Shown one piece after another: positions 10,337 to 22,222 of a DNA stretch of 64,000 nucleotides. Numbering within the stretch: the stretch's first letter is position 1; each line of letters begins with the position of its first letter. This DNA comes from Rhypophila decipiens (lineage: Eukaryota; Ascomycota; Sordariomycetes; Sordariales; Naviculisporaceae): the NCBI GenBank assembly GCA_033297075.1, contig MU858045.1, forward strand, positions 124,001 to 188,000, given 5' to 3'. The translations under genes and the position numbers were made by a program. The notes beneath the pieces are model-generated. The model was not told the origin of the DNA. It searched no databases and worked only from the letters and a program-made list of their open reading frames with translations.

Positions 10337-12820
10337 TTAGGGCTCAAGTCCATACCCAGGCGCATAGACATTATCAGCCTCCCACTTCAAGAAATCCCCC
10401 AAATCATGGCCGAGATTGAAGCCCATGGGAACCACATACTCGTTCCCTTCCACGTCCCGACTCACGACCAAGTCGAGCATGGGGCTCTGCGGGAGACTGT
10501 GCACGCTGTCGACGCTCGGCCGTCTCGTCGGGTCGATGGCCAATCCGATGTGATTCAAGCTCCGGGGAGCCGAGGAAGCACCGCCACCATTGTTGTTGTT
10601 GGCTGCAAGAGCCGCCCCGGCAAATAAATACCGTCTTGGCTGCGCCTCGGCCATTAGTGGCTGGAATCCCATCTCCTTGGGAGAAATCTGACGAGGAGTA
10701 CTGCTGGCGGTAGAGCTCGGGTCTGGACTACTACCGATGCTGCTGCTGGTGCGTGGGTTCGAAGAAGCTTTGGGCGTTGTTGGCCGTGGCTCGACGATGA
10801 CTGGGATAGGAGCCTCCACTGAGAGTCGCGAACTGGTGGTGAGGATGTTGGCTGCGCTTGGCCGTCGTTCTTGCATCTCCTGCCGACTTTGACTTATTCT
10901 TGGGCTTATCCTAGAAGACCTGCGCTTTCCCGAACTTCGATGGCCTGTGCGACTGTTTTTGTATGTCGAAACTGACCTCGGCCGGTCTGCTGGCTCTGGT
11001 GATGGACTGTCTTCCTCTGTGACAAGTGCACCTGCTCCGCCCAGACCAAATCCAGCGAACCAGCTGGCGATATCCTCGAGCTCGTCGAGTTCGGCCTCCG
11101 AAGGCCGCGAGTAATCGGTTGGTTCGCTGAAGAAGTCGCCAGCGCCGCCCAGAATAGCCATCTGGAATGCAGTCCAATCAAGGGTGTCGTCCACAGCGAA
11201 TTTCCCCATCGGTAGGTCGGCTTTGGCGAGACGTACTGGTCCATGACAGAATGTAGGCATGGTGATGGTATACCTGGTAGTGGGAAGAAAGACATAATCG
11301 TCCTTGTTGATTCTTGCTGCGGATCCCGAGGATGGCAGCATAGATGTAGGAGACAGGATAGAGTTATCAGGTCCTGTGGCGATAATTTCGGGGATAGTAG
11401 GAAGCGGCGGTAATTGTCTGGATGGGAGGCGGCGCGGTGGGCTCCTTTTCGGGGGCGGCGGCACTGGCGCTGAGCCTTTCAAAGAGGTTTTGCTGTCGTC
11501 CATCATCATCATGATTGGGAGGGTGTCTTCGTCATCCTCCAGTTCTACATGGGCATCAGCTGCTCTGTCATGACTCGGATGCTGGCCGTGTTCTTGGGGC
11601 TGTGGCTCCGGTTTTGGGGTTGCACAACTGTCCCGGTCAATCTCGTCGCTCTTGGAGACCGAAGACCGCGGCGTTTCGACCTGCTCTGCGACCGGAGGAT
11701 GACCCGCCCTCGGATATGGAGAGTCTATCCGAGCTCCGTGTTCGTCCGTCTCAACGCCAGTCACTGCCGACTCGTTTTGTTTCGCCGACGGTTTTTGGGA
11801 AGCCCTGCTCATCCGGATTTCTCGTAGTGTGCTCTCTGGAAGCATTTCATCCGCCTCTATACGGCTGAAAAGGCGAATGGTGAAGTCTTTGGCGCTCTCG
11901 CTAAGACCCCATCTTGACGCCTGGCTGGTAATTGCCCGAGACCTTTTTCGTGACTTCTTTGACCGGGTTCTCTTTGTCTTGGGATTTTGTATAGATCTTG
12001 CCGCATTGGGTGCCAGCGACGGCTTGACGTGCGCCTTTGTTGCTGATTTGAGCGATGATTGGCTAAGCCTTTGCGACCTGGCACGTGTCGGTCGAGTTGG
12101 TGTTAGGGGAAGGGGTATCTCGTCCTGGACCTGAAATGCTTCCCGATGTTCTGGAAGGCCGGGAGAAGGAAGTTTTGCGTCAACAAAGGCATCTTGCAGT
12201 TTGAATGCCTCATCTGTCTCTCGGATGAGCTTGTCCAAATACTGCTCCGTTGCTTCCTGGTCCTGGCTCACTCTGCCGTTCTCCATGGAGGATTCCCGGG
12301 TATTACAGTCTGATAGATCGGAATCGGGCTCTGGGCTGGTGCCGTACTGGCTCGGCTGTGGTGTGAGCGGAGGCGAATGAGGAGGTTCCATGGGCATCCT
12401 CGAGGGTGATCGACTAGATCCTCTAACGGGATACATGTGATCGGCTTGCTGGGGTCGAAGAAGGGGGCTCGATCTGGGACTTGGATGGTGAGTTATACCG
12501 GGTGAAGACCGGGGACTTGCGTGGATGGCTCCATTTTCGCAGCTGCATAATGAGCTCCTCGAAGAATGCGGTGTGTCCGGGAACGGAGGTATCAGACTGA
12601 TCCGGTGGATGTCTTCGGACCGGGGAATGTCGAAAGTCAACTTGGAGGCTGGCCTCCTCATTAGAGATGTCTTCCATGTCCTGCCCTTTCCATCCTTATA
12701 GGCCGCCTTGATGGTGTCTATCTCGTCAGGTAGGTAGAAAGGATCCTCCTCGACTTCGACGCCGGCCTGTTTCTTCTGGTTGATGAGCCTTCGGATACTG
12801 AGAGCTGGTCGTGACAACAT
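10337..12820 (-). CDS. Large, mostly disordered protein of unknown function
   Basis: A single open frame of 827 codons, start ATG at 12818-12820, no intron needed. I do not recognise a named family. The first 75 residues (LSIRRLINQKK, EEDPFYLPDEIDTIKAAYKDGKGRTWK) look ordered and possibly conserved. Residues about 80-190 are Ser/Pro-rich. A strongly basic stretch with KTKRTRSKKSRKRSR (about 281-295) is a likely nuclear localisation signal. A run of four Met in an acidic segment precedes a proline-rich block (VPPPPKRSPPRRLPSRQLPPLP). About 510-600 (TRYTITMPTFCHGPVRL, then WFAGFGLGGAG) is the second ordered block. The C-terminal 200 residues are Ser/Arg/Pro-rich, ending in YVVPMGFNLGHDLGDFLKWEADN. 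Composition suggests a regulatory or scaffold protein, possibly nuclear, but this is inference. The length without stops and the biased composition make a real gene very likely. Confidence 0.85.
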   Translation of the reverse strand: MLSRPALSIRRLINQKKQAGVEVEEDPFYLPDEIDTIKAAYKDGKGRTWKTSLMRRPASKLTFDIPRSEDIHRISLIPPFPDTPHSSRSSLCSCENGAIHASPRSSPGITHHPSPRSSPLLRPQQADHMYPVRGSSRSPSRMPMEPPHSPPLTPQPSQYGTSPEPDSDLSDCNTRESSMENGRVSQDQEATEQYLDKLIRETDEAFKLQDAFVDAKLPSPGLPEHREAFQVQDEIPLPLTPTRPTRARSQRLSQSSLKSATKAHVKPSLAPNAARSIQNPKTKRTRSKKSRKRSRAITSQASRWGLSESAKDFTIRLFSRIEADEMLPESTLREIRMSRASQKPSAKQNESAVTGVETDEHGARIDSPYPRAGHPPVAEQVETPRSSVSKSDEIDRDSCATPKPEPQPQEHGQHPSHDRAADAHVELEDDEDTLPIMMMMDDSKTSLKGSAPVPPPPKRSPPRRLPSRQLPPLPTIPEIIATGPDNSILSPTSMLPSSGSAARINKDDYVFLPTTRYTITMPTFCHGPVRLAKADLPMGKFAVDDTLDWTAFQMAILGGAGDFFSEPTDYSRPSEAELDELEDIASWFAGFGLGGAGALVTEEDSPSPEPADRPRSVSTYKNSRTGHRSSGKRRSSRISPRISQSRQEMQERRPSAANILTTSSRLSVEAPIPVIVEPRPTTPKASSNPRTSSSIGSSPDPSSTASSTPRQISPKEMGFQPLMAEAQPRRYLFAGAALAANNNNGGGASSAPRSLNHIGLAIDPTRRPSVDSVHSLPQSPMLDLVVSRDVEGNEYVVPMGFNLGHDLGDFLKWEADNVYAPGYGLEP

Positions 12821-15800
12821 GGTGAAGCAGTCGCCCCAGAGGGGGATTATAGGAGGAGAGGGGAGCGAGTGAGTCTCGATACCATGGCCTGTATGTGTTG
12901 TCTGATCAGTGTGATACGACAGATGTTCCTACTCCGAGCCAAGTAATGACGAGAGTGATGTAGAGAGCAGACGGCAGACCAGATCAAGGTAGAAGCGGGG
13001 AGGGAAGATCAGGGAGGCACAGGAGGAGGGTATGGGGATCTCTTAAACGGAAAACATGCAACCCATGGGATTGGGATGCTGCTCGACAGCCTTGATCGAG
13101 GCCCTTCGGCTTATTACGCAGTACATGGAGAAGCGATGTTACGGGTAAGAGTGCCTGGGAGACAAGTATAGCAATGGGTGACCTGCACCGAGTGTGAGTG
13201 TGGCGTGCCTTCAGGTTGTGTATGTACATAGTACACACACCACCACCACACCCACACTCCTGCATGGGGTGTACAAGGAGTGAGGTTCAGGTGAGGGTGA
13301 ATGAAGAGAGACCCCGGTCAATCCGCCAAGGCCAGAGGGCAGAGGCAGAGAGGCCTGGCTTCATGAAGAGAGTCAGTCTCTCTCAAGCCGGACCCCCTGG
13401 ACCGAGTGCGCGCCTCTCTGGCCCCCTGGTCGAGATCTACTCTGGGATCTGGCGGCCAACACGCCATTGGTCAGCTGTTGCTGGTTGCTATTTTCCGTGC
13501 TCGTGAGTGGCGCACTCAGACGGGAGTGGTACGGATATCTTCTTTTCGAATACGGTTTTGTACCCCAATGGAGATTGGACCCCAAATCCACCAACTTGTG
13601 TTAGTTGTAGGTACCGTACAATACCTAGTGTCCATCAACACTGCCTGTCGGCTAGGTAGGTGGGCATGAATAGACACGGGTAAATGGCATGCCTTGTCGC
13701 TAAAGTCGAACCGTGAGAACGGTGTGATTCCTTAGCGACAAGGACCCGTATGCCAGGTTTTGTCATGACTACCGTCCATGGTGCGATGAGACGGGCCTAT
13801 ATCCATCGCGGCCGGGCAGGGCTGATTATGGCAACGGCAGACACGGGGACAAGGACGGGCTATGATTTGCAAGCTCAGGTCACTCAGCCCGGAAGCAAAG
13901 GCGACACAACAGGCGGCGAGCTGCATCGAGAGACGAGTCTATCGTCCAGCTTACTTTATTGTCGTCCCAGACTCCCAGGTGGCCACTTGCGAGATTCCGA
14001 GCATCGTGTTACCTGAGGTTTGATTCTACCAGGCGTTTGCTGCTAGTAGGACTAGCTGGCTCGTGGAAATGCCTTTCTGAACACGTTACCAGATATTGGG
14101 AGCATGCTCGTGGGTTGGCGGGTGTGACAAGTCGGGCGATGCTGCGATGATCTTTCCCTGGGATCAGAGACAATCGCGGGGCAGTTTGTGTGTGTTGGGG
14201 GAACACTGGGAGTGGAAAAGACTTTGACAAATCATAGGCCGTTCCGTCCCTCCCGAAAGCAGTCAGAGCAAAAACTCCCGACTGCAAAGTCGCTGTTGAC
14301 TTGCGGCCATGTTGGTTCAGCAAACAGAGAGGAAAACAAGAGTGATTTCCGGTCCAAATTTGAGAAAGGCAACGACTGTTGGACCCTTCCGAGCTGTTGA
14401 ACGAATGATTGACCTTGGGGGCGAGATTTTGATTTGGTCAATACAACTGGGCGAGTGGCGCCAAATATGGACATGGCACAGTCGAGGGACCTGAGATAAA
14501 GTGATGAAGGCAGACACATACCAGGACGGAGAGAATTGTCTGCACAACCACACAATGGCCCCAGACTCCCCGTTCCTGTCCAGTCCTGGGGGCTACCGAC
14601 GTTGTACAGGATACAATCGTCACTGAGGATCGGTGAATTCATTCGAACAGTAATTATCGAGCGTGCTAGGTAAGCCGCCCTTCATCACCCCGTTTATCAG
14701 TCGCTTCCAGGTATTTCTGCCTTCAAACTATCCGTCGAGTTATTCCCACCCACCGTGAGAGATGCTAGCTGCTGGACTGGATGCATGATTGGCATGGCAG
14801 CACCAACAAGGACAACAGTCCGCTTGCAGCAAACATTGGATGCTGTATGAATGATACAGTACCACTTCACAACGCTGTATCCATGACCAAGTGATTCTGG
14901 GGGCAGAAATACACCAGTACCCTTCAGCTTAGCCCGTTGAGGTCCGGGTCGGCGAGGAAGAATGCTCAACCTGGAAGGAGTAATTCCAGCTCCCGAGCTG
15001 GAGGGAACAAATTGAAGAGGCTGGCCCGCCGGGAAGCGTGCTTACTACCCATCCGGAACATCAACGGCTGGAGTTGCGGATATACAGCGGTTCAGGATCC
15101 ATCAGGTGCTCAGAAAGATAAGCAGTGGGAAACTTATTCCCTGATTAGAAGGCACGATCTTCTAACCGTTGATCGGTAACAACCATCCCGCTACTCTGGG
15201 CCTTTCCCAGTCTGGCGATTTTTTGGTCCCTCCTGCAGTTGTTGGTTGCAGTTGGTGACAACTCCCTCACCTGAAAAGTCAGCATCCAACACCCCAGAGG
15301 AGCGGCATAGTAAGAATCCACAAGGCCAATGCTGCCGCATCAGGGCAGTCATGGAATCGAAGTGGTCCCAACTCCAAGCAATTTCAATAATCTCAAAGAT
15401 TATCCCACGTTTCCAAGTTGCCTCCCGAAACTGAGACAATCCCAGATTCTCTGCACGACCATCGTCCGAAAATCTCTGGCTGTCTTGGTTACCTCTTCCT
15501 CTCCATACTCGCGGCTTGCGATCAATGGCATGAGACAGCATGAGCTGCCGCGATGCGCAGACGATATCGGCAAGTCTGGAATCCTTTGAAACCAAGCCCA
15601 TGAAAACACTGGACCACCGAAGCTCGGGAGCAAGGATATGGACGAATCTCGGGCTGTGAGCCCTCTGTATTGTCCCTTTGTGCCGAACGGACCAGGGCTT
15701 TTGAATAAACGAGGCCTTTGCCATCCCTACAATGCACGTGGAGAGGTGAGGACAGCTTGCGAATCAAATCATGATCATGGACATGGGCATGAGGAGGATC

Positions 15801-18800
15801 GAGGAGCTAGGGGGGTGGCCTTCTGGCTGGGGGCGGGGATCAGGCCTTCAGGGAAGAGCGGGAGCTAAAGAATGCTGTGCATACGGGAATCTTAGCGCAC
15901 TGTCAGGCACCCGCGAACTCTTGTGCACGGCCTGTTGGTGTCCTCACCAGGATTTGGTGACAGCACTAACAAATTCTCCAGGTCGCACTCCACCCCGCAC
16001 CACAACTGCTTGACGAGATGCTTGGACTGGTGGTGAGATCAAAACCTAAGCCTCATCTTATATGAACTCGACATTGCTCATCGCCTCAAAGAAAGTAGTG
16101 TGCAACCTCGAAAAATAAGCGCGCGGAAGATTCCAAGTCCAGTCTCGCCATTCTTGGTCCTTGAACTCTCCTATCCAGATTATTTCCGAGGACCACAGAC
16201 ATAGCACCGACTCGCACCTGAAAGAGAGAAACGAGATTGATGTCCCGGTCAGGCAACAAGCTGACCGTTTCTTGCAGCAACCCCCAAGCCAAGCACCGAG
16301 CGCAAAAGTGAGTAGTAAACCCTCGGTGACAATCGAGCACAAAATCGTCAGATGGTGCACCCACCCTCGCAAAGGGGCAACAACTGCCGCGCTTCTGCAT
16401 GGCGATTATGTCTGTCTAGTGTACATAATTCCATGCCCGGCCCGCCAGCCAACCGGATTGGACCATAGCTCGCCTGTCCTACATAACAAGCCCAAGGTCG
16501 CCGAACATGGAGCTCAACACTTAACAGTGATGGATAAGCTGTTGGCTGCGCCACAGCATATACTGCGGCGTCGATGCACACCCCCATCTCCCATCAACTC
16601 TTCCTCGACCATTGAGAGATGTCCAGGTTGAGCCAGAGAAATGGTGGAAATGGGCCGTGGCTACCAAGGGATGCAAGAGACCCCATGATATAGACGGGAC
16701 CTACATCCCCGTTGACGTATGTATGTATGTGCTCAATGTATGCGGTTCGTGATCACAACAGAAGGTCCCCTGCCTGTGCAGGTCGACAGACAGGTCACAG
16801 ATGTAGCTGTGACAGCAGCTCAATATCTCGCAAGCACGACTTTTGGGGTCTTGATCTGGGTCCCATATCAGCTGCTCGGGTGTTCCCTTGTTGTGTTCCC
16901 AAGCACAACAATCTTCACCGAGGTCTGTCTGCCTGTTCGTTTATTTATTCCCAAGGGAGCCCGGCTGCTTGGGAGTCTCTCGAATCTGTCTGCCTAGGAT
17001 CCGACAAGATCTTTTCCTAAACAGTCCATTATGACGAAGGTTGATCTCCCCCTTCTAGAACTGGACGACCAACATTCTCAACTAGGCACGAATAAGGTAA
17101 GAGATCTTTGACGGCCTGTCCAGGGATAACAACTTGAGGTCTTGGGTGCTCGGGGCTGCTACTTACTAATCTATAATACCATTGTGATAGTGTGCAGTTG
17201 AATCACCTTCTTCGTCACCTGCGCAGAGCCAGCTTTTTTCTTCTTCTTTCAATCCTTTTCCGTGGATGGTTGCTACCGTGTTGCGTGCCAGAACCAGGCC
17301 AACCCGCATCTCAACCCATCGTCTACCTAATACCATTGTTATACCTATCTAGTGATGTAGTCCCGGCCAGCAGGCAGGTGGGCGCTGTACTGAAAAAAAA
17401 AAAAAAGGTGAATGTGACGAACCACCATCAGGGTGAAACAAACTTCGCCGCCGGGGTACACCTACCCAACTACACCTTCGATAGAAAAGGGCATCGCATC
17501 ATCTACCAAGTACGTATGGACCCCGAGATCAGAACCCCGTTCCTTCTGTCCCTCCCGCCCTGTTCATCGTGCCTTTTCTTTACCTAAAAGAGAGATAAAG
17601 ACTGTGAAACACAAGAATGAGTAAGATAGATTGTGGGGGAGAAAGGAAGGAAGGAATGGAAGGATGCTGGGGATCCAACTATTGACCTGATTTGCTGTGC
17701 GTTCTTACTACACCGTAGATATCAATTAACACCTAGCTACCTACATACCCACCGCAGCCTTCTTCACACCTGTCTGAGCTAGCGAGCGAGGGACTTGAGC
17801 AAGGCAAGTGATGATATAGATGAGACTTGAATTTACTCATATCTCGGTATTTTCTCACCAATGCTTGCTGCTTGGCAAATTAAAAGTCGTAGGGTGTAAA
17901 AACTGACGCCGTTCAGACCTCGATGACACTTGCTGAGAGTGACGACTGGATTAAACCGCTTTTCATTTCCCGCTCCTCCAGTTCAGATAATCTATATCTA
18001 CAATCCCGTCCCTGCAGCGTACCTACCTCAGGTAGTAGGCAACTTAGGTAAGTGGGCTCGCTCTTGCCCAATCTGTAAGTTGAAACAATACCCCATGTTT
18101 CATTCTTTCGCTTTCTGCTTTCCCTTCTCATCACATAGGCTGTCTGTCTTTTCTTATCCGCCATTGGTGTTCACCTCTTGTGTATGGCGGCCTATGCTGG
18201 AAACAGAGTGCTGGTCACATTACAACCACCGTGGGCCGTCCCGCATCCTGCTGCAAAGGGGTACCATGGACAGGTACAGTAACCATATGTCCCCCTTCCT
18301 GTGCTCCTCCACCTTGATTTCACTTCGATGAAATCATCGGGTAAGAGAGAGAAGATACCCGAGGCGTTCGCTGACTGACTGTAAACGTTGAGCAAGATGT
18401 TGGTTCATCTTCCTCCCTGGGGTCGTTTGCCCCAACACAAAATCTAGAGGAAAGAGCAAGGCGGGTATTGAGCGGCGGGCCAACAATCAAGACACCCGTG
18501 CCGGGGGGGACCGGAATCCAGTCCGCGCTCCTTCCGCTCCCGTTCGTTACCTGCCCCCCTCCCGCAAGTCGGTTCGTTTGCTGACCACACCGAGCCGCCA
18601 ACACGGTGAGACGGAGATTACATAATAATTGTAGGCAGAGTAGGTAAGGTAAGGTACCAAAAGCCCTGGGGTTCTCCGTCTCGGTGAGAGTCAGCTCAGC
18701 TGAGCTGAACCGGCTGAAACCAACTTTGTTTCTGGGCCCTTTCCCGTACGGTGGCGGGGAGTAAAAGTTTATCTCGGCTCGGCTAGTGCTGTGGTGAATT

Positions 18801-19216
18801 GCCGAGTATAACAGGTATACGGAATGGTATAATATATACGAGGCGTGGTGACAATTGGCCGCCTTGTTGGGTTCATGGTCGTTCTGTTTTCGTTTCGTCT
18901 TGCTACACGTAAGTATGACTCTTCTCGGCCGTCTTTGGCCAGCGTCTATCCGCCCCTTCAGTTCTGACATCCTGCGAGTGCGGAAGGTCCTTTGGTGTCT
19001 GTCCTTGCCGCCTTGAGTTGAGGTTGTTGGAAAGAGTATCATCGTATTTTATTTCTTCCTCAGTCTTTTTCACCCATCCATCCATCCCACGCCTCTCTTC
19101 CTCCCCTTCCCACGTCCACAAGTCGCCATGTCTCACAGGTTTCGAAACAAGAGGGCTGGCTTTCGTGTGTCTGTTGCATATAGATGACTCAACATCGCCC
19201 TGCACCAATCACGACA
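12821..19216. other. 6.4-kb gene-free region
   Basis: The longest stretch without a supported gene. The right half contains frames of 177 codons (15191-15724 -) and 240 codons (18320-19042 -), but neither has a recognisable domain or biased codon use. The left end is the upstream region of the 827-aa gene, so part of this may be a long promoter or leader. It contains the hairpin at 13686-13754 and several copies of an ACCTACCT/AGGTAGGT-type motif (13653-13661, 18021-18028, about 18641-18658). No inverted-repeat transposon or transposase-like frame was seen. Confidence 0.5.
13686..13754 (+). other. Imperfect hairpin with GNRA-type tetraloop
   Basis: Three nested helices are visible on the + strand. 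GGCAT (13686-13690) pairs with ATGCC (13750-13754). CCTTGTCGCTAA (13692-13703) pairs perfectly with TTAGCGACAAGG (13732-13743). ACCGT (13710-13714) pairs with ACGGT (13719-13723) around a GAGA tetraloop. An internal loop of 6 and 8 nt separates the inner two helices. The tetraloop is of GNRA class only when the + strand is read. It lies about 0.9 kb upstream of the 827-aa gene. It could be a structured RNA, a small-RNA precursor or just a DNA inverted repeat; nothing in the sequence decides this. Confidence 0.5.
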
Positions 19217-19564
19217 TTACAAGATGTCATTGGCGGCTCGGACGCTGTTGGGTGTCGTCGTCTTGAGATATGATGATGCGGCGTGGGTCGGTACGTGGAC
19301 GTATTTCTTTGTTTCTTGAGGCTCGGTATTCGAGGAGGGTGGATGGGCTTCTCCTGACTGTCTTCTGGAAGAGGAAGAGAAGGAGTGGGATAGGGAACCC
19401 AGTCTACGCCTGAGTCGTTCCAGTGGTGGACAGGCCATGTTGTTGCTGTCGTGGTCTGATGAGAAGGTTGACGACGACGAGGAGGATAAGAAAGAGAAAG
19501 CCGAGTTTCTCTTGGAGTGTCGTTTTGGGTTGGTCGTGGCAGATGTGGGAGCAATGTCTGTCAT
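19217..19564 (-). CDS. Small disordered protein, 115 aa, unknown function
   Basis: Single exon, ATG at 19562-19564. The N-terminal half is Ser/Thr/Lys/Arg-rich (SFLSSSSSSTFSSDHDSNN), followed by the basic amphipathic piece PPLERLRRRLGSLSHSF. The C-terminal part carries KKYVHVPTHAASSYLKTTT (about 86-104). As I recall, a similar Y-x-HVPTHAA motif recurs in small ascomycete proteins without known function; this is memory, not a search. The frame has biased composition unlike the surrounding non-coding DNA, and the motif sits near its end as expected for a real protein. No signal peptide or membrane span. A role cannot be given. The overlapping frame 19189-19554 on the same strand is judged a shadow. 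Confidence 0.6.
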   Translation of the reverse strand: MTDIAPTSATTNPKRHSKRNSAFSFLSSSSSSTFSSDHDSNNMACPPLERLRRRLGSLSHSFSSSSRRQSGEAHPPSSNTEPQETKKYVHVPTHAASSYLKTTTPNSVRAANDIL

Positions 19565-22222
19565 TGTTGTTGACGAAGGTACGTGGGGGTTTTACACTGG
19601 TTGTTGATAAAGAGAAGAGAGAGAAGTCGGGGTATTTTCCTCGGGCCGAAACAGTTCGAGACAAATGACATAGATTCCAGGTACAGAGACAATTTCATAG
19701 CATCAACGACTGATCGAGATGGGAGAATGTTCGAAAGCTTGATTGATAAAATGCAAAGACTCGGGGATGGGGGGTATATAAGACAAAAGTGTGTGCGGAC
19801 AACCATCACACCTGCAGATATCTACGGTCTTGCCTCCCTCACTTACACGTACTCATGGACAACAAGACAGACACGGCATGCCCGGCAGCTATCCAACCTT
19901 CACTTTGTGGCCAACTACCTTATGCCAAGTCAGTTAGAAAACAGACAAGTAACAATCCTCTCTTGACGTTTTGCATTTTCGGTTTCTCCCTCTCAACTAA
20001 TAAGATATCATCTTCGTGAGCCGCCCAAGGAACCGAGAGCAACAGGAAACCCGAGCAGAGCCTCGTCGATATCCCAGCTCAGCATCATCTTTCGAACGGA
20101 GCTAGACCTAGTTCGATACCTCCCTCAGCATCAGGTCTCACGACTGTGGCTTATTCCAGAGCTTTGGGTCCGCATGCAGCATGCGAGTCTGGACTGACCC
20201 TTACTCCTTTCTAGTGGACAGGGTGACTGGATTAACTGCAAATGCTGTAAATCATGCGATGCAGCCCTAATGGTATTGACTGATGGTGGGTTGAGGGCGC
20301 CGAGGGCTGGACTTGAGACTATGGACTCTGGTTTTTCCTTCTACCTTTTCCCCTCTTTGTGGCGTTGATAGACACGGCAAGGGGGTACCGGTAGGGGAGG
20401 GCATCTCGCTCTCTCCCTGCTTGGTATTTCGATATTGATGGTGAGATCTCTATGGTGGACCTCGGGTCCCTTTTCTTCATCTTGAATCTTACTAATATGG
20501 AATTTGACCGCAAGGAGCTCAACAGCGATCAAGTATTCGCTCAACACATACCCGTGTGTCAAGCATGAGCGAGAAAGCCGAAAAGTCTTCACAACCTTCA
20601 CCCTCAGCTGGCCTGTACGGCGGTGCGGCTTGCATTCCGCGTGCTTCCTGTGACTGGCTTTTCTTCCTATTCGGGCTGTGGCGTCCATCTAGAAGCCCAA
20701 TAGACAAGAGACACCCACTGGCACTTTTGGGTCCTTTGATCGTGAGTGGTCGGAGCTAGCGAGGAGGGGATGTTTAAGAGCCGCATATCGCCACCTACGG
20801 TCCCTCGTTCGGCCTTGGGTTTCTCCCCAAGTCCCGGCTCCTTGGTTGAGTCTATATTATCATGCAGAGCTAAGTTGGGTGGCATCTAAGGTAGGAAACA
20901 TAAAGGATCTTCTTGGGATCCCGTACTCCCTTCCTACTCGGTAAGCAAGAAAAACTGCACTTTACAGTTCTAGAATATTACTGGCAAGTGCTGGCGTTTT
21001 ATATCAACTCTACCAGAATCCGCATCGAGATCTCAGAGATTCCCCCTCCGTCCAACTTCACAACCACACAATAAGTTGCCCCCAATCCATCTACGATCTC
21101 AGCGACAGGCCCCCTGGCTCAAAAGTTCCCAAGCCCACCGACCGTCACAGCCATAATGCCATAATGCAATCAGCCCTATCTGCACCATCCACGTCTTCCT
21201 TCTAGGCTCAACCAGCGGGGGTAGAGCTAACCAGCCAGTGCAGAGCTGTAAGTGCATATTTGGGATTTCTATGGGCATGAGTGAAATATCATTCGGTGCT
21301 CGCCTGCTTTAGTGTACGACCGACCATATCTGCTGCTGCTGCCAAGAACGTGTTTCTGTTTCACTATTCGTTAAACAATCTGCAGTAGAGGTATAACTCC
21401 AGCAGAGCCTCATTGCCAACAAGACCTAACTTGCTTGATGTACTTGCCCAATGAGCCAAGAGTCCAAACCAGAAACAGTGGTATTCGAATTAGGTAAAGA
21501 AGTCGTGGTTGTTAGAAGCTGAGTAAACTAACAACTCACACAGAGGAAAGTAAGGACATAGCCAGGCCCAGCAAGCAGTATGGAACTTTGGTAGGTGGGT
21601 AGACTGCTGGGCGATGATAATCAAGATTTTGACATCAATGCCAAAATGCCACTCGATACGTCTTTCCGTTGGACCTAGAAACAAACGTGAAAAGTACCCG
21701 AGGAGGCCGCCGAGGGTGGAGCAAGCGAGCATCGCTGGACAGAAAGTGCGACAGGAAGCAACACACGACCGACCTCTTTTGTGGTCTCTATTTAACGATC
21801 GAGGCTTGCAGTTGTCGAGTTCAAGAAGATCCGCTTTCCTCATGACTGTCGAGCAGACATGGACGATGATTGCACAAAAGTTCTTCTTGGATTACCTGGT
21901 GGGCCGAGAGTGTACCTTACAGTATCTGTATGATCACGACACCGTATTAGACTGTATCAAGGTTTTTCCATCTTTTCCTGAAATTAACTGCTCAGACTCT
22001 CCGTGATTGAGCTGCGAGTAATGTTTGATGTTTGTTTTGTTTGTCTTCGCTGGAGTGCGAATCCAGCTACCAACTCAAAACAAGCTGCGTCCAAATAAAG
22101 TGTTAACAACAAAAGTTCTGTTTGGCACGGAGCAAATGAGATAAATAAATTTAGGATACCACCAACCAACATCCGCCTGATCTGCCAAGACTTCAGCCAC
22201 AAGATGTACCACCCCAGCTCGC
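19565..22222. other. Gene-free region between the 115-aa gene and rad1
   Basis: About 2.7 kb with only short, unconvincing frames on both strands (the longest are 110-130 codons, e.g. 21614-22006 +). The left end should be the promoter and leader of the 115-aa gene; the right end is the 3' side of rad1. Composition is unremarkable and no repeat or RNA gene was recognised. Confidence 0.5.
19775..19780. promoter_or_regulatory. TATATA element upstream of the 115-aa gene
   Basis: TATATA, a palindrome readable on both strands, lies 211 bases before the ATG of the minus-strand 115-aa gene, a spacing plausible for a core promoter. On the + strand it extends to TATATAAG, a better match to the consensus, but no gene follows on that strand. 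Orientation is therefore uncertain. Confidence 0.3.

Noticed and set aside
15191..15724. 177-codon frame on the minus strand
   Set aside because: No motif or codon bias that would separate it from chance.
18320..19042. 240-codon frame on the minus strand
   Set aside because: No domain, mixed composition, no start context and no spliced partner; probably chance.
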